Assembly: GCA_965196985.1 (NCBI GenBank)
Contig: CBDALO010000171.1
Span: forward strand, 1-64,000
DNA length: 64,000 nt
Reading direction: 5' to 3'
Source of the DNA: 2-12-FULL-35-23 sp965196985
GTDB taxonomy: Bacteria > Pseudomonadota > Gammaproteobacteria > UBA12402
Part shown: positions 35,559 to 44,732 of the stretch, in pieces
Position numbering within the stretch: the first letter of the stretch is position 1
Layout: each line of letters opens with the position of its first letter
Program-made: the position numbers and the translations under genes
The notes under the pieces: model-generated
Told to the model about the DNA's origin: nothing
Databases searched by the model: none
What the model saw: the letters and a program-made list of their open reading frames with translations, nothing else

Positions 35559-35782
35559 TTTGAAAATAATTCAAAAAGTTCTTGACAGCTTTTTCGTGCA
35601 AATTTGGAAATTTTATATTGGAATCATCGTGTGTCATAAAAGCATGATGTGCGCTCTATAACAACGCTGTATGCTCGGATTATTTTTTCATCGATCAGGT
35701 TCATGGCTTAAAAATAATTTCAGCAGTACGGCCATCTGTGTGGGGAAAATTTACCTTTTCAAACCCGTGGTATACTCTTCCT

Positions 35783-37435
35783 ATGAAAAAACAACCTGAC
35801 AAATCAGTTTTAGCCGATCTCATTGAGAGATTTAATAATACTGTTACACCAACAGCGCTAGAAACAGATTTTAGCAATGTATGTGAAAGTCAGGCTGAGA
35901 AAATCATAAAGCTAGAAGACAAGGTGCAATCGTTAAATAACGCATTAAATAAATATAAAGGTGAGCAAGGAAAGCCTAATGTTAGAAAGCAAACGCGCGC
36001 TAACAAGGACAAGGATCATTCCTCCGAGAAGGATAGAAAAGGAAATAAAACCAATAAAACTAGAAAGCCAAAATCTAGTAAAAAAAATCTCGAAGTCTCT
36101 AATACAGTGACACTAACAATTAATCCAGATTCGTTGCCCAGCGATGCTGTGCCAAATGGCTCTAAGAAAACACTTATCCAGGATATAAAAATTGCTGCTA
36201 ATAACACTCTTTTTTTGCGCCAACAATATTACTCCCCTTCTGAAAACAAACACTATACAGCACCTCTGCCAACTGGTTATGAGGGCCAGTTCGGCCCTAC
36301 TATTAAAAGCTGGACAAGCTTCCTAAATACTCAAGGTGGTATGACGCTAGAAAGCCTTGAGACATTTTATAAAACCGCCAACATAGATATTAGTAAATCA
36401 ACCATCCATAGCTTCACAATTAAAACACCTACGATACTTGAGCCCGAGAAGGTAGAAGTTGTGAAGGCAGGTTTACAATCCACGAACTACCAGCACCTAG
36501 ATGACACCAACGCTAGAGAGGATGGGAAAAACCGTTATGTTAATGTATTGGGTAATGAGTATTATTCAGCTTACTTTACGCTGACCAGTAAAAGTCGATT
36601 AAGCGTCATTGAAATGTTAAGCAAAGACCACTTTGGGTTCACATTAAATGAGGCCGCTTTTAATTTACTGGCTACTATGAACTTACCCCACAAGGTAATC
36701 GAAAGCTTAAAGGTATTTCACTCATCGACTATCTTAAACAGTAAGGAGCTGGAAGTTATTCTTGATAAGGTATTAGGTGATAAAAAATTTCCAAAATATA
36801 GAAAGCTGATTACTGATGCGGCAGCTATCTCAACATATAGAAAGAGTCCTTATGCGATAGAAACACTCATTACCGATGATGCGCCACAGTTTAAGCTCAT
36901 TACTGAATCACTCGCCTTGTGCTGGGTTCATGAGGGTAGGCATTATAAAAAGCTGACGCCAATTTTTAAGAAGCACCAAGACTCTGTTGACAGCTTCTTG
37001 GATAGGTTTTGGGATTATTATCATAAGCTCATTGAATATAAAAAGAACCCAGGGCAAGATGAGATAGATAAGCTATCCAATGAGTTTACTGAGTTATTCT
37101 CAACAATCACTGGCTACGAGAAACTAGATAAACAAATTGAGCTCACCTTAAAAAAGAAAAGGCAGCTATTGTTAGTGCTGGAAAAGCCAGAGCTTCCTCT
37201 ACATAACAATCCAGCAGAGTTGATGGCTCGGAAGCAGGCTAGAATGCGCGATGTACACCTTCATACTATGAGTGAAGAAGGAACGAAAGCTAAGGATACA
37301 ATGGTTACAATTACTGAGACATGTAAAAAGCTAGCAGTTAATGTCTTCGATTATATATATGACAGAATTACAAAAAACTATTCTATGCCTTCGCTAGCGG
37401 AATTAATTACCATCCGCTCATCACAGGCGCAGTAA
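35783..37435 (+). CDS. IS66-like DDE transposase, second and divergent type
   Basis: 550 residues from the ATG at 35783; a GTG at 35738 would add 15 residues. After a coiled-coil leader (QAEKIIKLEDKVQSLNNALN) and a Lys/Arg-rich linker comes a DDE domain: Asp in YQHLDDTNARED, Asp in LITDDAPQFKLI, Glu in PLHNNPAELMARKQARMRD. The spacing and the closing motif fit IS66-like transposases without tnpA/tnpB partners, but similarity to the other IS66 transposase here is low. No Cys-rich zinc finger. I could not fix the element ends: a palindrome CAGCATGA-GCA-TCATGCTG follows the stop and a related AGCATGATGTGCGCTC lies upstream at about 35640-35655. The frame is intact. Confidence 0.75.
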   Translation: MKKQPDKSVLADLIERFNNTVTPTALETDFSNVCESQAEKIIKLEDKVQSLNNALNKYKGEQGKPNVRKQTRANKDKDHSSEKDRKGNKTNKTRKPKSSKKNLEVSNTVTLTINPDSLPSDAVPNGSKKTLIQDIKIAANNTLFLRQQYYSPSENKHYTAPLPTGYEGQFGPTIKSWTSFLNTQGGMTLESLETFYKTANIDISKSTIHSFTIKTPTILEPEKVEVVKAGLQSTNYQHLDDTNAREDGKNRYVNVLGNEYYSAYFTLTSKSRLSVIEMLSKDHFGFTLNEAAFNLLATMNLPHKVIESLKVFHSSTILNSKELEVILDKVLGDKKFPKYRKLITDAAAISTYRKSPYAIETLITDDAPQFKLITESLALCWVHEGRHYKKLTPIFKKHQDSVDSFLDRFWDYYHKLIEYKKNPGQDEIDKLSNEFTELFSTITGYEKLDKQIELTLKKKRQLLLVLEKPELPLHNNPAELMARKQARMRDVHLHTMSEEGTKAKDTMVTITETCKKLAVNVFDYIYDRITKNYSMPSLAELITIRSSQAQ

Positions 37436-37439
37436 ACTA

Positions 37440-37475
37440 AAGAGAGCGCAGCATGAGCATCATGCTGAAATAAGA
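37440..37475. repeat. Palindrome after the IS66-like transposase, possible element end structure
   Basis: GAGCGCAGCATGAGCATCAT with the perfect 8-base arms CAGCATGA/TCATGCTG. The sequence GCATGATGTGCGCTC about 130 bases before the transposase start resembles its reverse complement, so the two may be parts of the terminal or subterminal repeats. Confidence 0.4.
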
Positions 37476-37595
37476 CGGATACGACAAAACAGCAGTTTTT
37501 ACTTTGCCATTCTTTAGAAAAAATCCACTTGGAGTTAACTTTTTCTAGTAGTGATTTAAAAAAAACTAACTAGCAAACTGAAGCCTTTAGTAGCT

Positions 37596-37787
37596 TTGCC
37601 GGCATTAGTCAATGTAGCTGTCATTAGTCCCACCTGCCAAGCAGAAGGCTCAGGTAGTAGTCTATCACAGTTTACACAAGCTGATTTCTTTCCCAAGCTA
37701 CCAAGAATTAAGCGTCGTTCTCAGTCTACCCCTGGTCAGGACGCATCTAAACAAAAAAACTCGTTAAAATTAAATAGTTCAGTGTGA
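37596..37787 (+). CDS. Small Ser-rich protein with a signal-like N-terminus, doubtful or decayed
   Basis: A TTG at 37596 opens 63 codons. The same frame stays open upstream from 37560 and reads KKLTSKLKPLVALPALVNVA, which looks like a signal peptide missing its first Met: the expected start is replaced by TAA in a run of A residues (ATTTAAAAAAAAC). The mature part (PTCQAEGSGSSLSQFTQADF) is polar and ends in a basic, Ser-rich tail. Either the start codon was lost, perhaps when the neighbouring IS66-like element came in, or this is a remnant. No homologue is recognised. Confidence 0.3.
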   Translation: MPALVNVAVISPTCQAEGSGSSLSQFTQADFFPKLPRIKRRSQSTPGQDASKQKNSLKLNSSV

Positions 37788-37855
37788 TGGTTAAGGTTTT
37801 GTTAAGCTTATCCGGGTAGAATTTGCCTTAATAACAATAATAAGAACACAAAATT

Positions 37856-38443
37856 ATGCCTGATATTGATTTAGCCAAAGTTAAGAGCCTTCAGCAATTA
37901 GCAGCTTTTCTAGAACCCCGTATTGTTGAGTTTGAAGATAAAGCTATAGACCTGCGGATTGAAGAGTCTAGTATGGTTTCAGAAACCACCTCAGATGGTG
38001 TGCCTATAGTTATCGCCAGGTTAAATTTATTTGATAAGCAAGCACAAGAGTTAGCCAAATTAAAAGAAAGTCTATTTAGAGAAGCGTATCCTAAAGTAGA
38101 GGCTATGCTTTTGCGTTTTAGAGACGAAGAGCTTGGAGCTCCCCATTTAGCGAGAAGGCCATTGTCCCCTATTCCTGAAGCAAAGGAAAAAACTATTACT
38201 CCCCCGTTAGGAAGTAGTGGTGACTCAACTGATAATCCTATGTCACTAGATGCTAGCCTTCCCTCAAGCGGCTCTTCTACCGGTTTACCGCCTGTTAATT
38301 CCAGAGGTTGGCGTTGCCCTAGCCCTGCTAGTTCATCAGCGGTAGCGTCAAGTTCCTTCTTTTCTTTTCAAGAAGGAAGCTCGACTGCTCGTGCAATTGC
38401 AGCAGCTCGAGCTGAAATAAGAGCTGATAAAAAGCATGGATAA
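37856..38443 (+). CDS. Hypothetical protein with Ser/Pro-rich C-terminal half, effector-like
   Basis: I do not recognise it. 195 residues: residues 1-100 are helical and charged (LQQLAAFLEPRIVEFEDKAI, KQAQELAKLKESLFREAYPK), residues 105-170 are Pro/Ser-rich low complexity (PLSPIPEAKEKTITPPLGSS), and the tail ARAIAAARAEIRADKKHG is helical and basic. No signal peptide or membrane span. The structured head with a disordered Ser-rich tail is common among secreted effectors of intracellular gammaproteobacteria, but nothing here proves secretion. The ribosome site is weak. Convergent with prfC across a repeat block. Confidence 0.55.
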   Translation: MPDIDLAKVKSLQQLAAFLEPRIVEFEDKAIDLRIEESSMVSETTSDGVPIVIARLNLFDKQAQELAKLKESLFREAYPKVEAMLLRFRDEELGAPHLARRPLSPIPEAKEKTITPPLGSSGDSTDNPMSLDASLPSSGSSTGLPPVNSRGWRCPSPASSSAVASSSFFSFQEGSSTARAIAAARAEIRADKKHG

Positions 38444-38504
38444 AGAATTCCGAGACCATCTCGTCAATTAGCTCCATTGAGTGTGTGAAGGTGGTGGTTG
38501 TTTA

Positions 38505-38555
38505 TTTTTATAATCCACCCTAACCCTCCTTATTCTAAGGAGGGGACGTGCTGGT
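38505..38555. repeat. Intergenic repeat unit A (reverse)
   Basis: TTTATAATCCACCCTAACCC followed by TCCTTATTCTAAGGAGGGGA and CGTGC, the reverse complement of the usual unit A. Confidence 0.75.
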
Positions 38556-38591
38556 CAGGTATCAGTTGTCAGGGAGCAGAATGCAGGATTT

Positions 38592-38652
38592 TATAAAAAC
38601 AAAAGCCCCCTTTTTTAAAGGGGGAAGCTCGCGTAGCGAGCGGGGGATTTAA
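38592..38652 (-). terminator. Repeat unit B acting as likely terminator of prfC
   Basis: On the minus strand, CCCCCTTTAAAAAAGGGGG forms a strong stem and is followed by CTTTTGTTTTTAT. It lies about 60-90 bases after the prfC stop. The unit is the same GC-rich repeat B seen elsewhere, here facing so that its U-tract serves prfC. Confidence 0.65.
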
Positions 38653-38688
38653 CAGCAGTTAATTAACTGAAGAAAGCTGATTAAATGC

Positions 38689-40272
38689 TTAATGCTCACG
38701 TGTAGTTAAAAACTCAATCTCAGGCCATTTCTCAATAGCAAGGCTTAAATTAACCCGTGTTGGAGCGAGATAAGTTAAGTAGTCACCACCATCAAGCGCC
38801 AAATAATCAAATGCCTTTTTCTTAAATTCCTCTAACCGTTTCTTATCCTCACACTTGACCCAACGAGCGGCGGCAACGTTGACGCCTTCATAAACACACT
38901 CAACCTTATATTCATTCTTTAGACGATGGGCGACGACATCAAATTGCAGCACACCGACTGCACCGAGGATAAGATTGTTACTATTAAGTGGCCTAAACAC
39001 CTGTGTGGCGCCCTCCTCGGCTAATTCAGTTAAACCTTTCTGTAAAGCTTTCATACGCAAAGGATCTTTTAAGCGAACTAATTTAAATAGCTCGGGAGCA
39101 AAGTGAGGGATACCAGTAAACTTTAGTTGTTCACCTTGAGTAAATGAGTCACCAATTTGAATGCCACCATGATTATGAATACCAATAATATCCCCTGGCC
39201 AAGCCTTTTCAGCTTGGTCACGACTGCTCGCTAAAAAAGTCAGCGCATTATCAAATTTTACTTCTCGGCCAATGCGAAGATGCTTGACCCGCATACCCTT
39301 TTTATATTGTCCAGAACAAATACGCAAAAAGGCAATTCGATCTCGATGCTGTGGATCCATGTTAGCTTGAATTTTAAAAACGAACGCAGTGAATTTGGTC
39401 TCGTCTGCTTGCACCTGGCGCTGTTCAGCTTCACGTTGTTGCGGAGCAGGTGCTGCTTGGGCAAACTCGTCTAATAGCTCACGGATGCCAAAGTTATTAA
39501 TTGCAGAACCAAAAAATACAGGGGTTTGCCTTCCTTCTAAGTAGGCTTGTTTGTCGAATAAATGGCTAGCCCCTTTAACCAGCTCTATTTCATCGCGCAA
39601 TTCAGCCGCCTGAGAGCCAAGCACTTCATCAAGCTGTGGATTTTCTAAACCATCGATAATTTCAGGAGTTTGAATCGTATCACCTTTGCCTGGTGTATAA
39701 AGAATAACTTGATCGTTATAGAGGTGGTAGATTCCTTTGAACTGCTTACCCATGCCAATCGGCCAAGTTACAGGCGCGCATTGAATGCTCAGCACCTCTT
39801 CGATCTCATCTAAGAGGTCGATAGGATCACGAGTTTCTCTATCCATTTTATTGATAAAAGTCATAATCGGCGTGTGTCTAAGGCGACAAACTTCGAGTAA
39901 CTTAATGGTACGTGCTTCAACACCTTTAGCCGCATCAATGACCATTAAAGCAGAGTCAACAGCCGTTAAAGTACGGTAAGTATCTTCAGAAAAGTCACCG
40001 TGACCTGGCGTATCAAGTAAGTTAATAATGGCTTCTTTGTAGGGAAACTGCATCACCGAGGTAGTAACGGAAATCCCCCGTTCTTTTTCTAGCTCCATCC
40101 AATCAGAGGTGGCATGACGTGCTGCTTTTCGGCCACGAATGCTGCCGGCTACTTGAATGGCCCCACCGAATAATAATAGTTTTTCGGTCAAGGTGGTTTT
40201 ACCAGCATCAGGGTGAGAGATAATGGCAAAGGTTTTGCGTTTGGCGAGTTGTTGTTGGAGTTCTGTTGTCAT
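38689..40272 (-). CDS. prfC: Peptide chain release factor 3
   Basis: 527 residues (E. coli RF3 529). A translational GTPase that recycles RF1/RF2. G1 ISHPDAGKTTLTEKLL (residues 17-32), G3 DTPGHGDFSEDTYRTL, G4 FINKMDRETRDP, then the RF3-specific region (VFRPLNSNNLILGAVGVLQF) and the C-terminal domain (WVKCEDKKRLEEFKKKAFDY). All key GTPase residues are present. Repeat unit C lies just upstream of the start, so the promoter must be inside or beyond it. Confidence 0.96.
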   Translation of the reverse strand: MTTELQQQLAKRKTFAIISHPDAGKTTLTEKLLLFGGAIQVAGSIRGRKAARHATSDWMELEKERGISVTTSVMQFPYKEAIINLLDTPGHGDFSEDTYRTLTAVDSALMVIDAAKGVEARTIKLLEVCRLRHTPIMTFINKMDRETRDPIDLLDEIEEVLSIQCAPVTWPIGMGKQFKGIYHLYNDQVILYTPGKGDTIQTPEIIDGLENPQLDEVLGSQAAELRDEIELVKGASHLFDKQAYLEGRQTPVFFGSAINNFGIRELLDEFAQAAPAPQQREAEQRQVQADETKFTAFVFKIQANMDPQHRDRIAFLRICSGQYKKGMRVKHLRIGREVKFDNALTFLASSRDQAEKAWPGDIIGIHNHGGIQIGDSFTQGEQLKFTGIPHFAPELFKLVRLKDPLRMKALQKGLTELAEEGATQVFRPLNSNNLILGAVGVLQFDVVAHRLKNEYKVECVYEGVNVAAARWVKCEDKKRLEEFKKKAFDYLALDGGDYLTYLAPTRVNLSLAIEKWPEIEFLTTREH

Positions 40273-40298
40273 AATAAATACTTTATCTATTGTTTACT

Positions 40299-40550
40299 CA
40301 GCTTAGTACGGTAGGTCTGTCCCAACCCAGCGACTTGATCGCGGGGGCAGGCCGATACTGAGCCATGCTCTCATTTCATTATGTCGGCCTTCGGTGGTGT
40401 AGCACTCAACACTTTATTAAGTTAACTATCAATACCACCTCAGGACCAACCTACATTTTTAAAACCTGCATCCTGTTCCCTGCCGGCTGTCACCTGACCA
40501 GCACGTCCCCTCCTTAGAATAAGGAGGGCCAGGGTGGATTTATAAATAAA
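40299..40550. repeat. Intergenic repeat units C and A in tandem
   Basis: The 365-base gap between prfC and rimI holds a divergent unit C (GGTAGGTCTGTCCCAACCCA to GGACCAACCTACA, about 40299-40455) and unit A (GCACGTCCCCTCCTTAGAAT, 40501-40550). The linker AAACCTGCATCCTGTTCCCT also follows unit C at 33703-33745, so C and A form a recurring composite block. No gene was seen. Confidence 0.72.
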
Positions 40551-40637
40551 TCGTCCTTTTCAAAAGGTCAGAATGAAAAAGGCATTATATAGCTTAGTAA
40601 AGGGAGTGCAACTATTGATGGGTAATGGTAGGTTAGC

Positions 40638-41072
40638 TTACCTAAGCCTACATTCATAAACCAACGCATCCTCACCTTGATAATACTCTTCGCGTTTACC
40701 TATAAGCTTAAATCCCATGCGCTCATACAAAGCGATAGCCGCTTTATTAGAAGTCCGCACTTCCAAAAAGCAATTAATAACTTGTTGTTTAGCAAGCTCA
40801 GTTAAAACAAAGCTTAGCAGCTTCGCGCCAATCCCCTGCCCTTGATAATCAGGGGCAACACAAATAGTTAATAACTCAGCTTCATCTAGCACCATGCTGA
40901 CAACTGCATAAGCGATGATCTTTTTGTTTTGACGTAGCGACCAGCAGTGATGGCCAGCTTTAAGCGAATTGAGGAAGAGCTGCTCTGACCAAGGGTTGAT
41001 TTGCGCTTGTTCTTCTATTGAGGTGATCTCAACGAGGTCTTGTTCAGTAAACAAAGAGATTTTCTGATTCAT
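40638..41072 (-). CDS. rimI: Ribosomal protein alanine N-acetyltransferase (GNAT)
   Basis: 144 residues from the ATG at 41072 (MNQKISLFTEQDLVEITSIE); an ATG at 41087 is less likely. RimI acetylates the N-terminal Ala of ribosomal protein S18. GNAT motif A is visible as VAPDYQGQGIGAKLLSFVL, and the C-terminal Tyr/Glu region as ALYERMGFKLIGKREEYY. The usual partner tsaB is not next to it. The adhE fragment starts 139 bases upstream on the same strand. Confidence 0.9.
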   Translation of the reverse strand: MNQKISLFTEQDLVEITSIEEQAQINPWSEQLFLNSLKAGHHCWSLRQNKKIIAYAVVSMVLDEAELLTICVAPDYQGQGIGAKLLSFVLTELAKQQVINCFLEVRTSNKAAIALYERMGFKLIGKREEYYQGEDALVYECRLR

Positions 41073-43433
41073 TAATAAACCTACCATTAAATATAATGGG
41101 CCTTTTTAGCAGACTGCTGGGGACAATACAATGGCTGGCAAATTACGGGCTGCTATGCTCTGGAGATCTGCAGCTCTGCTGCTGAGCAGCCCCCTCCTCC
41201 TAAGGAAAAATTAATAGATATCCTTAAGAATAGCTTGAATCTCATCAATCAAAGGGTAACGTGGGTTAGTCGGTGTACATTGATCGTCAAATGCCTGCTC
41301 AGCAATATCTTCCAGCTTTGACAGAAAGTTTTCCTCCTCGACCCCCATTTCGCGAATCTTGCTAGGCAAGCCTAACTCGCTTTTAAGCTGAGTTAAGTGA
41401 TCGATTAAAGCAACTACTTTTAGCTCAGGTGTTTTCGCCTTTAAATTAAAAAGTTCAGCAATCTGCGCATAGACTTCGATAGCATGAGGCGTTCGGTATT
41501 GAGGGAATGCGACTAACTTAGTTGGTTTGTCGGTTGCATTGTATTGAATAACGTGAGGCAAAGCCAAGCTACAAGCAACCCCATGCGGTATATGAAAAAA
41601 CTCCCCTAGCTTATGCGCAATGCTGTGGGCCAGGCCAAGCGAAGCATTAGAAAAAGCCATTCCTGCTAAAGAGGCAGCGTAATGAACCTTGGAACGAGCC
41701 TCATGGTCTTGCGCTCCATTCTGGTAAGATCTAATTAAGTAATGATGCAATAAAGTTAAAGCTTCTTTTGCTGAGGCATTACTAAAAGGAGTTGCCATTA
41801 CCGAAACCATTGCTTCAATTGCATGAGTTATCGCATCAAAGCCACTCGCTGCACAGAGTTTCTTAGGCATACTGAGAATAAATTGCGAATCAAGAATGGC
41901 GATATTTGGTGTTAACACGTAATCAGCAATAGGATATTTAACTTGTGATTTATCATCGGTAATGACTGAAAACGGTGAGATTTCACTACCAGTACCCGAG
42001 GTGGTTGGTATTGCTACAAAGAGGGTTTTGCTCTGCGTATCCTCTATATGACAAATTCGTTTACGAATATCCATAAAGCGCATAACAAGGTCTTCGAAGT
42101 GAAGTTCAGGGTTATCATGCATAAGCCACATGATTTTTGCGGCATCAATAGGGCTTCCACCACCTAAAGCGAGAATGGCATCAGGTGCAAAATTATTTAG
42201 AAATTTCAATCCCTCGTGTACAACACTTAAAGTTGGATCTGGGGTTACGCCACTAAATATTTCATAGCGAATTTCTAGCTTTTCTAACACTTGGCAAATC
42301 ACGTTGGTATAACCAAGGTTCATAATATCTCTATCGGTAATGATAAAAATCCGAGTGATTTGTTGCTCTTTTAAGGAATGCAAAGCATCTGCAACACAGC
42401 CGTACTTAAAGTAAATTTTGGGTGGAACACGAAACCACAACATATTTTCTCGTCTTTCTACAATAGTTTTAAAATTCAGTAAGTGCTTAGGGCTGATATT
42501 GCCACTAATACTGTTTTTTCCATATGAGCCGCAACCTAAGGTTAATGAAGGTTCCAAATGAAAATTGTATAAGTCCCCAATAGCACCTTGTGAGCCAGGG
42601 ATATTCACTAACAAACGTGTGGCTGGAATGGCTAGGCCAAACGCTTCAATTCGTTCTTTATTGCTTTCTTTAGTGTATAAAACGGCAGTATGGCCTTTGC
42701 CACTAAAGTCTAATAGCACTTTAGCTTGAGCTATCGCAGCATCAAAATCATCAGCTACGTACAAGCCTAAAATAGGCGAAAGTTTTTCCCAGCTAAAAGG
42801 TTCATCCAGCCCAACAGCCTTTACCACGCCAATTAATAGCTTGGCATCAGAAGGGGTAGAAATACCCGCTAGCTTAGCAATTGTTATTGCTGACTGCCCT
42901 ACTACTTCAGCGTTAAGTTTGCCGTCATTATTTAGGAGTGAGCTTAGCTTTTGCTTTTCTTCCTCAGTCAGAAAGTAAGCTCCTTGTTTAATAAACTCCT
43001 CTCTTAAAGACTCATAGCGTTCCCTAACCACAATAATACTTTGCTCAGAAGCACAGACCACCCCGTTATCAAAGGTTTTACTCAAGGTGATTGAGCTTAC
43101 TGCCAATGTCACATCATCAGTTTCATCAATGATAGTTGGCGTATTGCCAGGGCCAACACCGACGCTAGGTGTTCCCGAACTATAGGCAGCGTGAACTAGG
43201 CCAGGTCCGCCCGTTGCTAGAATTAACTGTGTTTTAGGGTTGGTCATAACATTATTTATTAACTCTATACTCGGCTCGGTAATGCACTGCAATACTCCTT
43301 TAGGAGCACCTGCTTTTACAGCAGCTTCATGTAGCAAGTTAACCGTCTGGAGAATGCAATTTTTTGCACGAGGATGAGGGCAAAATAAAACAACGTTTCT
43401 TGTTTTTAAAGCAATTAAGGCTTTAAAGACCAT

Positions 43434-43712
43434 ATATGGACTCGCCCCGTATTGTAAAGATTATTTTCTGACGACAATGGTAGAAGAGATGCGCTCATAT
43501 ATCCGACATCTGAAGCAGATGACTGATTGATGCATCACCTCTTCGTGCCCTGATGGAACTACGCATGTTTGTGCCTCATCACTGTTTAGACTCAACTACC
43601 TATTACAGGCTGGTTAGCCTTGGGTTTTTCAGGCTCTCAAACATTGGTCTTACCCACTTGTCATCATTCAATACTCTTTGCAATTCTCCTGACTGTTAAA
43701 CTCAACTAACTA
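43434..43712 (-). ncRNA. Candidate bridge/seeker RNA region of the IS1111-type element
   Basis: IS110-family recombinases use an element-encoded RNA that base-pairs with target and donor DNA; in the IS1111 group it is encoded between the transposase stop and the right end. This element has just such a 279-base non-coding stretch after its transposase and only about 107 bases on the other side. No RNA structure was computed, so extent and loops are unproven; the call rests on position and family. Confidence 0.5.
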
Positions 43713-44732
43713 CTAAGCAGCACGTCGATACTCTTCGCCACTTTTTAACATAGCTAGAATTATCCGAGCATTTTTATTGGCGACAGCAACACTAGCCTTA
43801 TTGCTTCCACGCTCCATTTTAATACGCTTAACCCATACACTTCTTGGATCATCCTTTTTTCCGCACCTGGTAACTACAGACCTACCGCCATGGATAAGCA
43901 GGGTTCGTAGGTATTTATCTCCTCGCTTACTTATTCCTCCCAAATACTCCCTATTACCACTTGAGTGTTGCCTAGGCACTAGGCCTAGGTAAGCGGAAAG
44001 ATGTCTGCCATTTTTAAATTCACTCCCATTACCCACCTGAGCAACCACTGCCACCGCTGTTATTGGTCCCACACCCTCTATCGCCTGAATACGCTGGCAA
44101 CTTTCATTGTTCTTGGAAATGCTATTAATTTCAAGTTCGTAAACATCGATGTTCTCATCCAGAACTAACAAGGTTTCATATTGCCTCTGAATGTAGGCTT
44201 TCATGCGATCTGTCAAACCATTGTCATTTGTACGATCGAAAATTGAAGGCAACTCGGCCCTTAATTTATAAATACTTTTTGCAATGACAATACCGTTCTC
44301 TGCTAGAAGACCTCTCAACTGATTACATAGCTTAGTTCGAGCTTCTACTTGACCTTCACGTATACGTAACAAGCTTTGCATGTCTTGCTGCTCAACTGTT
44401 TTCGGGGTGACAAAATTCATGGTTGGCCGTTGAGCTGCTTCAGCTATTGCGCGAGCATCTTGTTGATCATTCTTATTCCCTTTTAGATAAGGTTTCACGT
44501 ATTGGGGTGAAATGAGTTTAACCTCATAGTTTCGTTTAATTAATTCACGCGCCCAATAATTTGCACTTCCACAAGCTTCCATTGCTATCACTTTGGGAGC
44601 AAGCTGATTAATCACTTCTAATAATTTTGCACGCGTTACTTTTTTCTCAGTTAAAATTGCCCCCTGCTGATTAACGCCACAGAGCTGGAAAACATTTTTT
44701 GCAATATCAATGGCTAACACGTTAATATCCAT
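43713..44732 (-). CDS. IS110-family (IS1111 group) recombinase
   Basis: 339 residues. N-terminal RuvC-like DEDD domain: Asp in VLAIDIAKNVFQLC, Glu in VIAMEACGSANYWAREL, Asp pair in GNKNDQQDARAIAEAA. C-terminal Tnp20 domain with the catalytic Ser region QHSSGNREYLGGISKRGDKY, preceded by the helix-hairpin motif IEGVGPITAVAVVAQVG. All key residues are present, so it should be active. It is read in the same direction as adhE. Confidence 0.95.
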   Translation of the reverse strand: MDINVLAIDIAKNVFQLCGVNQQGAILTEKKVTRAKLLEVINQLAPKVIAMEACGSANYWARELIKRNYEVKLISPQYVKPYLKGNKNDQQDARAIAEAAQRPTMNFVTPKTVEQQDMQSLLRIREGQVEARTKLCNQLRGLLAENGIVIAKSIYKLRAELPSIFDRTNDNGLTDRMKAYIQRQYETLLVLDENIDVYELEINSISKNNESCQRIQAIEGVGPITAVAVVAQVGNGSEFKNGRHLSAYLGLVPRQHSSGNREYLGGISKRGDKYLRTLLIHGGRSVVTRCGKKDDPRSVWVKRIKMERGSNKASVAVANKNARIILAMLKSGEEYRRAA

